A DNA stretch of 64,000 bases from Candidatus Tepidiaquacella proteinivora. GTDB lineage: Bacteria > Bacteroidota > Ignavibacteria > Tepidaquicellales > Tepidaquicellaceae. The stretch lies in the NCBI GenBank assembly GCA_013348845.1, contig CP054675.1:434001-498000 (forward strand), read 5' to 3'. Made by a program: the position numbers and the translations under genes. The notes below the pieces were generated by a model that searched no databases, had not been told where the DNA came from, and saw only the letters and a list, made by a program, of their open reading frames with translations. Below, in pieces: positions 17,519 to 25,774 of the stretch; positions within the stretch are counted from its first letter, which is position 1; each line of letters opens with the position of its first letter.

Positions 17519-17534
17519 ATGAACTATGGTTCAT
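17519..17534. promoter_or_regulatory. inverted repeat upstream of NifX/UPF0251 operon
   Basis: Six-base arms ATGAAC and GTTCAT separated by TATG, 23 bases upstream of the start codon of the NifX-like gene at 17107-17496. It contains more G and C than its surroundings, and its position suits an operator or promoter-overlapping site. Assignment to the UPF0251 protein of this operon is a guess. Confidence 0.4.
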
Positions 17535-17639
17535 AATAAAAATATATAAATTATCTGATTTTGTCAAGTAATTATTAAATAAATTTAATTCACCAAAAAC
17601 TATGGATATTTATTTGTTATATTGATTTAAAAAATAAAA

Positions 17640-17667
17640 AAGGCTTTCATTTGTAAATGAAAGCCTT
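17640..17667 (-). terminator. rho-independent terminator of the peroxiredoxin operon
   Basis: Perfect 13-base arms AAGGCTTTCATTT (17640-17652) and AAATGAAAGCCTT (17655-17667) around a two-base loop. Read leftward, the stem is followed by a run of T (complement of 17625-17640). It lies 23 bases past the stop of the leftward peroxiredoxin gene. Apart from this and the inverted repeat at 17519, the 17497-17690 gap holds nothing else I can support. Confidence 0.88.
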
Positions 17668-17690
17668 GTGAATAAATTAATATTTTTGTT

Positions 17691-18398
17691 TTATTTTTTT
17701 AGAATCTTATCGTAAATTATTTCTTCGGGGAGTTCTTTTGTACAGAAGAACCAATCATAGCACTTAATATCTTGTTTACCTTCCATCCTTTCTTTAGCAA
17801 CACCACAGGAACCTGGTGGGGGAACGATTACTTCATCTCCAGGACGCCAGTCAGCCGGAGTAGCAACAGAAAATGCATCAGCAGTTTGTAATGCAATTAA
17901 CACCCTGTATAGCTCATCGAAGTTTCTTCCAAGACTTAAAGGGTAATAAATAATTGTTCTGATTATCCCTTTCGGGTCAATAAAGAATACGGCTCGTACT
18001 GCCTTTGTTGAGCTTTCACCAGGCTGTATCATTCCATACTTTTTCGCTACATTCATTGTAATATCTTCAATCAGGGGAAATTTGACTTCAACATCTTTCA
18101 TTCCTTTAAATTGAATTTTCTCTTTAATCGTTCTTAACCATGCGATATGACTATAAAGACCATCAACAGAAAGACCAATAAGTTTGCAATTTGCTTTTGC
18201 AAACTTATCTTCCAAAGAAGCAAAAGTCATAAATTCTGAAGTACATACTGGAGTAAAATCAGCCGGATGACTGAATAAAATAACCCAACTCCCTTTATAA
18301 TCGTTAGGGAAATGGATTGTTCCCTGAGTAGTTTCTGCGGTGAACTCAGGTGCCGGGTCGCCAATTCTTGGCATTGGGAATACATTGTTTTCTTCCAT
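17691..18398 (-). CDS. peroxiredoxin (Prx6-type, AhpC/TSA family)
   Basis: A 235-residue cytoplasmic thiol peroxidase that reduces hydrogen peroxide and organic peroxides. The peroxidatic Cys52 sits in HPADFTPVCTSEF (TxxC motif). The long C-terminal arm contains three further cysteines (GSCGVAKE and KCYDWFFCTK), the arrangement of archaeal-type Prx6 enzymes in which C-terminal cysteines resolve the sulfenic acid. It is the last gene of a leftward trio after a Fur/PerR-like regulator and a ferritin-like protein, and is followed by a strong terminator. Induction by peroxide through that regulator is likely. Confidence 0.93.
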   Translation of the reverse strand: MEENNVFPMPRIGDPAPEFTAETTQGTIHFPNDYKGSWVILFSHPADFTPVCTSEFMTFASLEDKFAKANCKLIGLSVDGLYSHIAWLRTIKEKIQFKGMKDVEVKFPLIEDITMNVAKKYGMIQPGESSTKAVRAVFFIDPKGIIRTIIYYPLSLGRNFDELYRVLIALQTADAFSVATPADWRPGDEVIVPPPGSCGVAKERMEGKQDIKCYDWFFCTKELPEEIIYDKILKK

Positions 18399-18426
18399 AT
18401 CTATTTTATTTAATTTTTTAAAAAAA

Positions 18427-18936
18427 TCATTGATTTTGTTGTGATGTTAATGGTTGAGAAGATATTGCTTTACTATTCTCAATTGATTGTAAAGCAAGAT
18501 AATTATCACCGAATTTTCTTAAGTTTTCTGTTTCTGTGTCAAACTGGTCAAAATGTCTTTCCTCATCCTCCACAAGTGCTTCAAATATTTTTTTCGAGGC
18601 AGAATCTGCATTTTTTGCGCATTCATTTGCCCATAGATTGTAATTTAAAGCACTTTCGTTTTCCATTTTTGCTGCTAAAAGTAACATTTCCTTAGGATCG
18701 TGAATTTTTTTTACTGGTCCGGAAGGAATCATTTCAACTTCACCTTTCAGAAACAAAATTCTTTCTGCCAGTCGTTCAGTGTGAAGCATTTCTTCGATAG
18801 CAATTCTTTTAAATAAATTTGATAATGGAAGATATCCCATATCACTACAGTGAAAATGGAAAAACATATATTGATGAACCGCTGTTAGTTCATCGGCTAC
18901 AGCTTTATTCAGAAGTTCAATGCTTTTTTCTTTCAT
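18427..18936 (-). CDS. bacterioferritin-like iron storage protein
   Basis: A 169-residue four-helix ferritin-like protein. The di-iron ligands expected for bacterioferritin are all visible: Glu16, Glu49 and His52 in EEMLHTERLAERI, a Glu in MENESALNY (about 92), and Glu126 with His129 in EDEERHFDQF. It should oxidise ferrous iron and store it, limiting Fenton chemistry. It lies 28 bases upstream of the peroxiredoxin gene and 26 bases after the Fur/PerR-like gene, so the three form a peroxide/iron defence operon. The haem-binding Met of bacterioferritin is not clearly identifiable, so a non-haem ferritin-like (Dps- or VTC-type) role is possible. Confidence 0.85.
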   Translation of the reverse strand: MKEKSIELLNKAVADELTAVHQYMFFHFHCSDMGYLPLSNLFKRIAIEEMLHTERLAERILFLKGEVEMIPSGPVKKIHDPKEMLLLAAKMENESALNYNLWANECAKNADSASKKIFEALVEDEERHFDQFDTETENLRKFGDNYLALQSIENSKAISSQPLTSQQNQ

Positions 18937-18962
18937 AGCTAATGAATTTAATTTATAATAAG

Positions 18963-19379
18963 TTATTTATTTTTTCTTCCAATAATGTGAACTTTAATAT
19001 TTTCTATTTTTAAATCAGGTATTTTTTTCTTCTTAAAATAGTTTGATAATATTAAATCGAGTTTAACATCGTGGTAATCAACTAAAATGTTTCTATCGGA
19101 GTAATAAATATGATGATGATTTTTATCAGGAAACTCATATCTCATAATATTATTATAAGTCTCAACTTTTCTGATAACTCCATATTTCACTAAAGTTTCA
19201 AGAACTTTATATATTGTGCCAGTTGATATAGATGAGTTAAATTTCTTAACATATTTAATAATACTTTCAGCTGTTGGATGATTCTTGGAAATATAAATTG
19301 CTTTAAGGACCAGTATTCGTTGAGGTGTAATTTTTAATGATTTATCTTTTAGAATATTTATAAATTTGTTGTTATCCAT
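18963..19379 (-). CDS. Fur/PerR-family transcriptional regulator without zinc-site cysteines
   Basis: A 138-residue regulator with an N-terminal winged helix (LKITPQRILVLKAIYISKNHPTAESI, STGTIYKVLETLVKYGVI) and a metal-binding dimerisation half (RYEFPDKNHHHIYYSDRN, DYHD). The protein has no cysteine, so the CxxC structural zinc sites of classic Fur and PerR are absent. The His-rich regulatory site remains. It heads a leftward operon with ferritin-like and peroxiredoxin genes, pointing to PerR-like peroxide sensing. The AT-rich inverted repeat at 19422-19455 upstream is a candidate autoregulatory site. Confidence 0.88.
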   Translation of the reverse strand: MDNNKFINILKDKSLKITPQRILVLKAIYISKNHPTAESIIKYVKKFNSSISTGTIYKVLETLVKYGVIRKVETYNNIMRYEFPDKNHHHIYYSDRNILVDYHDVKLDLILSNYFKKKKIPDLKIENIKVHIIGRKNK

Positions 19380-19421
19380 TTATTAGTTATGAATTATTCT
19401 TATTAAAGAACAAATATACAA

Positions 19422-19455
19422 ATAATAATAATTATTATCAAGTAATTATTATTAT
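19422..19455. promoter_or_regulatory. candidate Fur/PerR operator
   Basis: Perfect 12-base inverted arms ATAATAATAATT (19422-19433) and AATTATTATTAT (19444-19455) with a 10-base spacer. The left arm continues into a second palindrome, ATAATAATTATTAT (19425-19438). The complementary strand reads GATAATAATTATTATTATT, close in form to the classical Fur box. It lies about 43 bases upstream of the Fur/PerR-like start, in the divergent gap with arsR. Low base complexity is the main reservation. Confidence 0.5.
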
Positions 19456-19566
19456 AAGTATTAAATAGTATTTAGATATATATAATATCAAAGTAAAAAA
19501 CTAAAAAGAATATGATAATTTCAATATTAAAACAATTTTAACTTGATAAAGGATTATATCATTTCT

Positions 19567-19582
19567 ATATTTTATAAAATAT
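19567..19582. promoter_or_regulatory. candidate ArsR operator palindrome
   Basis: Perfect 16-base palindrome ATATTTTATAAAATAT ending 9 bases before the arsR start codon. ArsR-family repressors bind AT-rich dyads at their own promoters, so autoregulation is plausible. The AT-rich background makes a chance palindrome possible. Confidence 0.4.
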
Positions 19583-19591
19583 CAAAATAAA

Positions 19592-19930
19592 ATGTTAAAA
19601 AAATATGAAAAAATATATAAAGCATTGTCTGATAAGAGCCGATTAAGAATTTTAAAAATGTTGCAGGTTAAGCCTTTATGTGTATGTGAGATAACTTCAT
19701 TATTAAATCTTGCGATTTCAACAGTTTCTAAACATCTTAGTATTTTAAAGAATTCCGGATTAATAGTTGATGAGAAAGACGGAAAGTGGGTAAACTATAA
19801 ATTGAATAATGATACAAAAGATGATATTGTATTAGACATACTATTATTTATTCGGTTATCTCTTAATAATGATGAAATTATTGTTTCTGATAGAGAAAGA
19901 GCTTTTAAAATTGACAGGAGGTTAATTTAA
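19592..19930 (+). CDS. arsR: ArsR-family transcriptional repressor
   Basis: A 112-residue winged-helix repressor: [45 protein letters not shown]. The CVCE motif in the DNA-binding helix is the classic arsenite-binding pair (Cys33 and Cys35 by count), which releases DNA on binding As(III). The wing follows ([12 protein letters not shown]). It is the first gene of a rightward trio with arsenate reductase and a small thioredoxin. Its function in arsenic response is supported by both motif and neighbours. Confidence 0.92.
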   Translation: MLKKYEKIYKALSDKSRLRILKMLQVKPLCVCEITSLLNLAISTVSKHLSILKNSGLIVDEKDGKWVNYKLNNDTKDDIVLDILLFIRLSLNNDEIIVSDRERAFKIDRRLI

Positions 19931-19941
19931 AACAACTATTT

Positions 19942-20376
19942 ATGAATAAAATTAAAATACTTTTTGTTTGCGTTCATAACAGCGCGAGAAGTCAAATGGC
20001 AGAAGCTTTTATTAACACTTATTATTCTGATAGATTTGAAGCGGATAGTGCCGGTTTAGAACCGGGGAAATTAAACCCATTGGTTGTTAAGTCAATGTCA
20101 GAAATAGGGATTGATATATCACACAAAAAGACAAAAGATGTTTTTGATTTATACAAATCAGGTGCATTTTATAATTATGTAATTACTGTATGTGATGAAG
20201 CATCAGGGCAAAGGTGCCCTATTTTTCCCAATACCATAAAAACTCTACATTGGTCATTTGAAGACCCTTCAGGTTTTGTTGGAACCGAGGAAGAAAAATT
20301 AAAAAAAATTGCTTTAGTTAGAGATGCAATAAAAGAAAAAATAGATTTATTTATAAAATCAATAAATATTTCTTAA
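19942..20376 (+). CDS. arsC: thioredoxin-coupled arsenate reductase
   Basis: A 144-residue protein of the low-molecular-weight tyrosine phosphatase fold. The catalytic loop is C-X5-R (CVHNSAR, Cys10 to Arg16). The general acid is in FEDPSGF, and two further cysteines lie in [14 protein letters not shown], the relay used by thioredoxin-dependent ArsC. It reduces arsenate to arsenite in the cytoplasm. It sits 11 bases after arsR and is followed 1 base later by a small thioredoxin-like gene that may supply electrons. No arsenite efflux pump gene follows. Confidence 0.92.
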   Translation: MNKIKILFVCVHNSARSQMAEAFINTYYSDRFEADSAGLEPGKLNPLVVKSMSEIGIDISHKKTKDVFDLYKSGAFYNYVITVCDEASGQRCPIFPNTIKTLHWSFEDPSGFVGTEEEKLKKIALVRDAIKEKIDLFIKSINIS

Positions 20377-20377
20377 T

Positions 20378-20620
20378 ATGGTAAAAGTAAGAATTCTTGG
20401 TACAGGGTGCCCAAGATGTCAGGAACTTGAAAAAATGTGTTTTAATGTTGCTGCTGAATATAATATAGATGCAGATATTCAAAAAGTAACTAATATTGAT
20501 GAAATTCTATCTTACGGTGTAATCCAGACTCCTGCACTTGTTGTTAATGATGAAGTGAAAATAAGCGGTAAGCTTCCTACAAAAATGACACTTTTACATT
20601 GGCTTAAAGATTTAAAGTGA
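20378..20620 (+). CDS. small thioredoxin-like redox-active disulfide protein
   Basis: An 80-residue single-domain thioredoxin fold with the redox motif GTGCPRCQEL (Cys11 and Cys14) and the cis-proline segment GVIQTPALVVNDEVKISGKLP. Such minimal proteins (redox-active disulfide protein 2 family) are common beside ArsR genes and permeases. The gene starts 1 base after arsC, so it may reduce the ArsC disulfide. It is the last gene of the arsenic cluster. Confidence 0.9.
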   Translation: MVKVRILGTGCPRCQELEKMCFNVAAEYNIDADIQKVTNIDEILSYGVIQTPALVVNDEVKISGKLPTKMTLLHWLKDLK

Positions 20621-20926
20621 ATTTTTGTATGTTATAGCAAGTGATAATTTTTTTTTATTATGACAAAATTATATTTTTTTGACTTAATGTTTTTTTTCTA
20701 TAAAGTATAATAGATAATGGGGAATAATTTCTCAACTTTTTTAAAATAATATTCTACAAATATTGTTTATGTTATTATTTAGATGAAGTTTTATTTTTTA
20801 TTATCTTTTTAATAGTGAATATGATAATATTTTTATTGATGTGGTAATATTATAAGAAACTTTTTTTATTGTGAGAGGGTTTTATAAATATAAAAAATTA
20901 ATGTATAAGTAAATTTATAATAAAAA
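20621..20926. other. non-coding gap of 306 bases
   Basis: The gap lies between the convergent thioredoxin-like gene (+) and the FabH-like gene (-). It is extremely AT-rich with long T runs. I see no tRNA, no open frame of coding character and no GC-containing hairpin. Confidence 0.6.
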
Positions 20927-22006
20927 TTATATAGTTCTATAAACGAGTGTGTTAATATTCATTCCAGCACCTACTGAGGCAAGAACGATATTTTCTCCAG
21001 AAGATATTTTATGAGATGGCAACATACCTTTTAAAATTAAATCAAGTAATATAGGAATGGTAGCAACAGAACTGTTACCTAATTTATTTATAATCATTGG
21101 CATAATACCATCTGGAATTTTATTTATATTAAATAATGAAAAAACTCTCTGAAGTATAGCCTCATCCATTTTCTCATTTGCCTGATGCAATAAAACTTTG
21201 CTTACCTTATCAATAGTAAGTTTTGCTTTTTCAATGCATTGTTTAACAAGTAGAGGAACATTATTTAATGCATATTCATATAACTTTCTACCGTTCATTT
21301 TCAAGTATATGCCAAAATCCTTCTTATCAGGGTTATAAGAAGTGTCCATCCACAAATAATTTGACTCAGTGTAAGTATCAGAGCGGCTGATATGAGAGAG
21401 AATACCAATAGGTTCATCACTTTGCATTGCTTCTAAAACAATCGCTCCAGCACCATCAGAATAAATCATACTGTCTCTGTCGTGAAGGTCAGAAACTCTT
21501 GATAAGGCTTCAGCACCAATTACAAGGATAAGCTTTGCATCACCTGATTTAATGTAATAATCCGCCTGAATTACACCTTGAAGCCAGCCAGGGCATCCAA
21601 ATATTATATCATAAGCAACAGTAAAAGGATTTTTAATTTTTAGTTTATTTTTAACCCTTGCTGCGAGAGAAGGAACTAAATCTGAATAAGTATTACCAGA
21701 TTTAACATCTCCAAAATTGTGTGCTAATATAATATAATCAAGTTTTTCAGGGTCAATATTTGCTGATTCAATTGCATTTTTGGCAGAAAAATATGCTAAA
21801 TCAGAGGTTACAAGCTCATCTGTTAAATAGCGTCTTTCTGATATATTTGTAATTTTATGAAATTTTTCTATTAATTCTTCATTACTGATATTGATAATAT
21901 TACCTGTTGAATCATAAAATGTGTTATTTAAAAAATCAGAATTTTTTACAACTTTTGTAGGAATATAACTTCCAGTTGATTTAATTACAGAATAATATTT
22001 TGACAT
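20927..22006 (-). CDS. 3-oxoacyl-ACP synthase III family protein (FabH-like)
   Basis: A 359-residue thiolase-fold condensing enzyme. The catalytic triad is visible: Cys138 in DIIFGCPGWLQG, His in VLLHQANEKMD (about 273) and Asn in NKLGNSSVAT (about 307). FabH enzymes start fatty-acid synthesis by joining acetyl-CoA to malonyl-ACP. This one is longer than typical FabH (about 320), carries an insertion around 25-50, and has GCPG where FabH usually has a CSG/CAG-type motif. It may therefore be the second, specialised FabH-like paralogue known in Bacteroidota. It stands alone rather than in the fabD/fabG cluster at 27912-30212. The precise substrate is uncertain. Confidence 0.85.
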   Translation of the reverse strand: MSKYYSVIKSTGSYIPTKVVKNSDFLNNTFYDSTGNIINISNEELIEKFHKITNISERRYLTDELVTSDLAYFSAKNAIESANIDPEKLDYIILAHNFGDVKSGNTYSDLVPSLAARVKNKLKIKNPFTVAYDIIFGCPGWLQGVIQADYYIKSGDAKLILVIGAEALSRVSDLHDRDSMIYSDGAGAIVLEAMQSDEPIGILSHISRSDTYTESNYLWMDTSYNPDKKDFGIYLKMNGRKLYEYALNNVPLLVKQCIEKAKLTIDKVSKVLLHQANEKMDEAILQRVFSLFNINKIPDGIMPMIINKLGNSSVATIPILLDLILKGMLPSHKISSGENIVLASVGAGMNINTLVYRTI

Positions 22007-22102
22007 ATTTTTTAAAATTAATCTTTTTACAAAATAAAAATATATAAATTTTTGAATACTTAATATGTATAAGTGATAGATATATTAATTTTAAAAAAAT
22101 AA

Positions 22103-23224
22103 CTATTTTATAATAGTTCCAATCCTATCCAATCTTACAGAAGCAAGTAATTTGAAAAAATCTGAGAATTGAATATTTGCATTCCAGGACCAATAAATCA
22201 TAAATGCTTGCCCAACTATATTATCAACAGGCATAAAACCCCAAAATCTACTATCGGATGAGCGGTCGCGATTATCGCCCATCATAAACAGATAATCTCT
22301 TTTTACAGTGTATTCTCCATTAACAAGCTCTGTACCGTCAATAAATACTTTATTATTTCTAAGTTCAATTTTAGAACCTTCCTTCATTACAAACATTCGC
22401 CAGGTATGATAATTCATTGAATCAATTTTTATTATATCTCCGGCTTTTGGAATTCGGATAGGACCATAATTATCTTCATTCCAACCATATCCTAAACATT
22501 TGTAATCGGTTTTTTCAAGAGAGCTTCCTAATAAATTTGTAATAATTTTATATTCTTCTTTAATTAGAGATAGTCTTTCTCTTGGGACTAAAAGTTTACT
22601 GTAATCTTTTAGTTCAATTAATGCATAGTATGTATCCGGTCTGACTTCTTTTGCATCACTAGTCCAGAGCAATAAATCAGCTAAACCATAATTAGCTATT
22701 TTATATTTTATATACTGTTGAGGAAATATTCCAATATTTGGTGTATTTGGTGACACTTTATTTTCAAATCGGGAATTCGGAGGATTCGGTAGAGGATTTC
22801 CATTATTGTATAAAACTTCTTTAATAATTTCTATAGTATCGCCGGGAGTTCCTACACATCTTTTAATATAATTCAAAACTTCTTTTGATTGTAATTCATA
22901 TTGTTCGCCGGGAAAATCAAATACGATTATATCTCCGACTTTTGGCTTTTTAAAACCAGGTAATGTTAGATAGGGGATACGAATATCAGTAAAAGGAATA
23001 TTTCTCGGGGTTGTCGCTCCATATGTGAACTTTGTTACTAAAAGAAAATCACCAACCAATAACGTATTTTCCATTGAGCCAGTGGGAATTCTAAATGCTT
23101 CAAAAAGAAATATTTTAATTATGAATGCGGCAACAGCTGCATAAATTAGTGCATTAAAAAATTCCCTTATTTTGGATTTTTTCTTTTTTTCTGACTTTAA
23201 ATTTTTTTTCTGTTCTTTATTCAA
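22103..23224 (-). CDS. lepB: signal peptidase I
   Basis: A 373-residue inner-membrane protease that removes signal peptides from exported proteins. After a Lys-rich cytoplasmic start there is one membrane segment (about 26-42). The catalytic Ser50 is in IPTGSMENTLL and the catalytic Lys121 in NYIKRCVGTPGD. The last conserved box is GDNRDRSSDSRFWGFMP. An insertion of about 130 residues between the Lys box and the last box makes it longer than the usual 200-300 residues, as is common in Bacteroidota. It lies 15 bases downstream of lepA, the classic lepA-lepB pair. Confidence 0.95.
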   Translation of the reverse strand: MNKEQKKNLKSEKKKKSKIREFFNALIYAAVAAFIIKIFLFEAFRIPTGSMENTLLVGDFLLVTKFTYGATTPRNIPFTDIRIPYLTLPGFKKPKVGDIIVFDFPGEQYELQSKEVLNYIKRCVGTPGDTIEIIKEVLYNNGNPLPNPPNSRFENKVSPNTPNIGIFPQQYIKYKIANYGLADLLLWTSDAKEVRPDTYYALIELKDYSKLLVPRERLSLIKEEYKIITNLLGSSLEKTDYKCLGYGWNEDNYGPIRIPKAGDIIKIDSMNYHTWRMFVMKEGSKIELRNNKVFIDGTELVNGEYTVKRDYLFMMGDNRDRSSDSRFWGFMPVDNIVGQAFMIYWSWNANIQFSDFFKLLASVRLDRIGTIIK

Positions 23225-23239
23225 GGTTAATATATTTAA

Positions 23240-25045
23240 TTATTTATCTATTGATAGTGCAGCTAAAAATGCTTCCTGAGGTATTTCAACAGACCCTACT
23301 TGTTTCATTCGTTTTTTCCCTTCTTTCTGTTTTTCAAGTAATTTTCTTTTCCTTGTAATATCGCCACCATAGCATTTTGCAAGGACATTTTTACGAAGTG
23401 GACTTATTGATTCACGAGCAATTATCTTTGATCCAATTGCTGCCTGGATAACTACTTCAAACATTTGACGAGGAATTAATTTTCTTAATTTATTACATAG
23501 TTTTTTACCCCAGTTATATGCGAAATCTTTATGTATTATTGTAGAAAGTGCATCAACAGGGTCACCATTTAATAAGATATCAAGTTTAACCAAATCAGAC
23601 TTCCTATATTCCTTAAATTCATAATCAAATGATGCGTAACCTCTTGAACTCGATTTTAATTTATCATAAAAATCATATATAATTTCAGAAAGGGGGAATT
23701 CAAAATGTATATCTACTCTTTTTGAATCAATATAATTTGTTGTTTTATATATTCCGCGCCTTTCGGTTGCAATTTTCATAATGTTTCCGATGAATTCTGT
23801 CGGTGTAATTATATGAGCAGCAACAAAAGGTTCTTCAATATAATCAAGTTCAGCAGCATCGGGCATTAAAGCAGGATTATCAACAATCACTATTTCTCCA
23901 TTTTTTTTATGAACTTTGTATTCTACATTAGGTACAGTTGTTACAATGTTTAAACCGTACTCTCTTTCAAGACGTTCCTGGACTATTTCGAGATGAAGAA
24001 GCCCAAGAAATCCACACCTGAAACCAAACCCAAGAGCAACTGAAGTTTCGGGTTCATAATGAAGTGCTGCATCATTGAGTTTTAATTTACCAAGAGAATC
24101 TCTAAGTAGCTCAAAATCATTGCTTTGTGAAGGATAAATACCACTGAAAACCATAGGTTTAAATTCTTTATATCCTTTTAAAGGTTTATCTATAGGTTGA
24201 GAGATATTATAAACAGTATCTCCAACTTTAGAATCGTTAACATCTTTTATATTAGCAATTAAATAACCTACATTTCCAGAATGTAACTCTTTAGTTCTTA
24301 CCCTTTCCATTTTTAAAATTCCGACTTCTTCTGCTTCGAAAATTTTACCTGTTGAATAAAAAGCAATTTTATCACCTTCTTTTAATTTACCATCAAAAAT
24401 TCTTAAATATATTATTACCCCTCTGTAAATATCAAAAATTGAATCAAAAATTAGTGCTTTTAATGGTTTATCATTATCAACTTTAGGTGGTGGAATTTTT
24501 TCTATTATTGCCTTTAAAACCTCTTCTATTCCAATGCCTTCTTTAGCACTAACACAAATAATGTCTTCTTTTGACCCGCCGATAAGTTCAATTATTTGCT
24601 CTTTCGTTTCTTCAATCATAGCACTTTTGACATCAATTTTATTGACAACGGGTATTATTTCTAAGCCATTTTCAATTGCAAGAAAAAGATTACTTATAGT
24701 TTGTGCTTGAATTCCCTGTGTAGCATCAACCACAAGAATTGCCCCTTCACATGCGGCTAAAGAACGAGAAACTTCGTAAGTAAAATCTACATGACCGGGT
24801 GTATCTATAAGATTTAATATATATTCTTTGGAATCAGGTGTTTTGTAGTTCATTTGTATAGCGTGCAATTTAATAGTGATACCACGTTCCTGTTCCAACT
24901 CCATATCATCTAATATTTGCTTAATAACAACTCTTTTCTCAATGGTTTTTGTTATTTCCAATAATCTGTCTGCAAGAGTAGATTTACCATGGTCAATATG
25001 TGCTATTATGCAAAAATTCCTTATATTTGGAGTCTCGTTAGTCAA
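23240..25045 (-). CDS. lepA: elongation factor 4 (LepA GTPase)
   Basis: A 601-residue translational GTPase. G1 is [15 protein letters not shown], the switch is ERGITIK, G3 is DTPGHVDF and G4 is NKID. The C-terminal LepA-specific region follows ([27 protein letters not shown]). It acts on stalled ribosomes and back-translocates or remodels them. Length is normal. It is followed by lepB, and preceded by the terminator of the Hc1-like gene, so its promoter should lie in 25046-25064 or within that hairpin region. Confidence 0.98.
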   Translation of the reverse strand: MTNETPNIRNFCIIAHIDHGKSTLADRLLEITKTIEKRVVIKQILDDMELEQERGITIKLHAIQMNYKTPDSKEYILNLIDTPGHVDFTYEVSRSLAACEGAILVVDATQGIQAQTISNLFLAIENGLEIIPVVNKIDVKSAMIEETKEQIIELIGGSKEDIICVSAKEGIGIEEVLKAIIEKIPPPKVDNDKPLKALIFDSIFDIYRGVIIYLRIFDGKLKEGDKIAFYSTGKIFEAEEVGILKMERVRTKELHSGNVGYLIANIKDVNDSKVGDTVYNISQPIDKPLKGYKEFKPMVFSGIYPSQSNDFELLRDSLGKLKLNDAALHYEPETSVALGFGFRCGFLGLLHLEIVQERLEREYGLNIVTTVPNVEYKVHKKNGEIVIVDNPALMPDAAELDYIEEPFVAAHIITPTEFIGNIMKIATERRGIYKTTNYIDSKRVDIHFEFPLSEIIYDFYDKLKSSSRGYASFDYEFKEYRKSDLVKLDILLNGDPVDALSTIIHKDFAYNWGKKLCNKLRKLIPRQMFEVVIQAAIGSKIIARESISPLRKNVLAKCYGGDITRKRKLLEKQKEGKKRMKQVGSVEIPQEAFLAALSIDK

Positions 25046-25064
25046 TGTTAATAAAAAATTTATA

Positions 25065-25100
25065 AAAAAGTGGTATCTAAAGGATTAGATTCCACTTTTT
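25065..25100 (-). terminator. rho-independent terminator after Hc1-like gene
   Basis: Long hairpin: AAAAAGTGG (25065-25073) pairs with CCACTTTTT (25092-25100), and inside, after a T/T mismatch, ATCTAA (25075-25080) pairs with TTAGAT (25085-25090). Read leftward it is followed by a T run. It lies 31 bases beyond the Hc1-like stop and just before lepA. Confidence 0.85.
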
Positions 25101-25131
25101 AAAAATAAGAAAATTAGAATAAAAATCTCTT

Positions 25132-25326
25132 TTATTTCTGTTTCTCTTGTTTGCGTTGGTTGCGAATTTGCTGAATGTCTTTTCTAATTTCATTTGCGAG
25201 TTTTCGCATATTGTTTAATTCTTTTCTTAACCTTGCGCCGGCCGAATTCACATTCTTATTATAAAACTTCTCAATATCTGCTTTCATTCCTTCAAGCATT
25301 TGTTGTAATTTTTCAAATTTTTCCAT
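25132..25326 (-). CDS. Hc1-like histone H1 family protein
   Basis: A 64-residue, Lys/Arg-rich, helical protein: FEKLQQMLEGMKADIEKFYN, then GARLRKELNNMRKLANEIRK and a basic tail. The pattern of a helix, the word KFYNK, then a charged coiled-coil matches the short Hc1-type histone-like proteins of Bacteroidota and Chlamydiae, which compact or organise DNA. A good ribosome-binding site (AGGAGT) precedes the ATG. It is a single-gene unit with its own terminator. Family assignment is by remembered pattern; a general coiled-coil protein is the alternative. Confidence 0.75.
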   Translation of the reverse strand: MEKFEKLQQMLEGMKADIEKFYNKNVNSAGARLRKELNNMRKLANEIRKDIQQIRNQRKQEKQK

Positions 25327-25396
25327 TTTTACTCCTTTAATTTAATTTAAATTAGTATTCTTTTATAAGATTAACAATGCATTATAGAAAAATTTC

Positions 25397-25759
25397 CTAT
25401 TTGGCATAAGGTATAGAAAGTACTATATGATAAGCCCATGAAAGAAAAGCTAATCCTAAAACTATAAGAATTGTGATGATTGTAATTTTAGCCCACTTTT
25501 TAAGATTATAATCTCTAAAAATACCCCAAATGCCATTAAGACCGTGATATAATGCAAAAGTAACAAAAACTAAGTCAATTAACCTATACCACGGATATTG
25601 CATTCTTGCAAATACTGCTTCATAGGTTTTACCATTATCTGGATGAAAATGCATAAGTATGTAATGACCGATAGCAAAAACAACAAGAATTATTCCAGTA
25701 ATTCTTTGATAAACCCAACTTTTTACACCTGTATTTTTTGATGATTTATACTTGAACAT
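25397..25759 (-). CDS. sdhD: succinate dehydrogenase membrane anchor subunit (SdhD-like)
   Basis: A 120-residue protein with three membrane segments. WVYQRITGIILVVFAIGHYILMHFHP contains the Arg and His expected near the quinone and haem b sites, and FALYHGLNGIWGIFRDY holds a second His in the conserved H-x-x-N-G pattern. It anchors the SdhAB catalytic subunits and passes electrons to quinone. It directly follows sdhC by 15 bases. The sdhA and sdhB genes are not adjacent: the next leftward gene is the Hc1-like protein. Confidence 0.85.
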   Translation of the reverse strand: MFKYKSSKNTGVKSWVYQRITGIILVVFAIGHYILMHFHPDNGKTYEAVFARMQYPWYRLIDLVFVTFALYHGLNGIWGIFRDYNLKKWAKITIITILIVLGLAFLSWAYHIVLSIPYAK

Positions 25760-25774
25760 AATTATTGATTTGCT

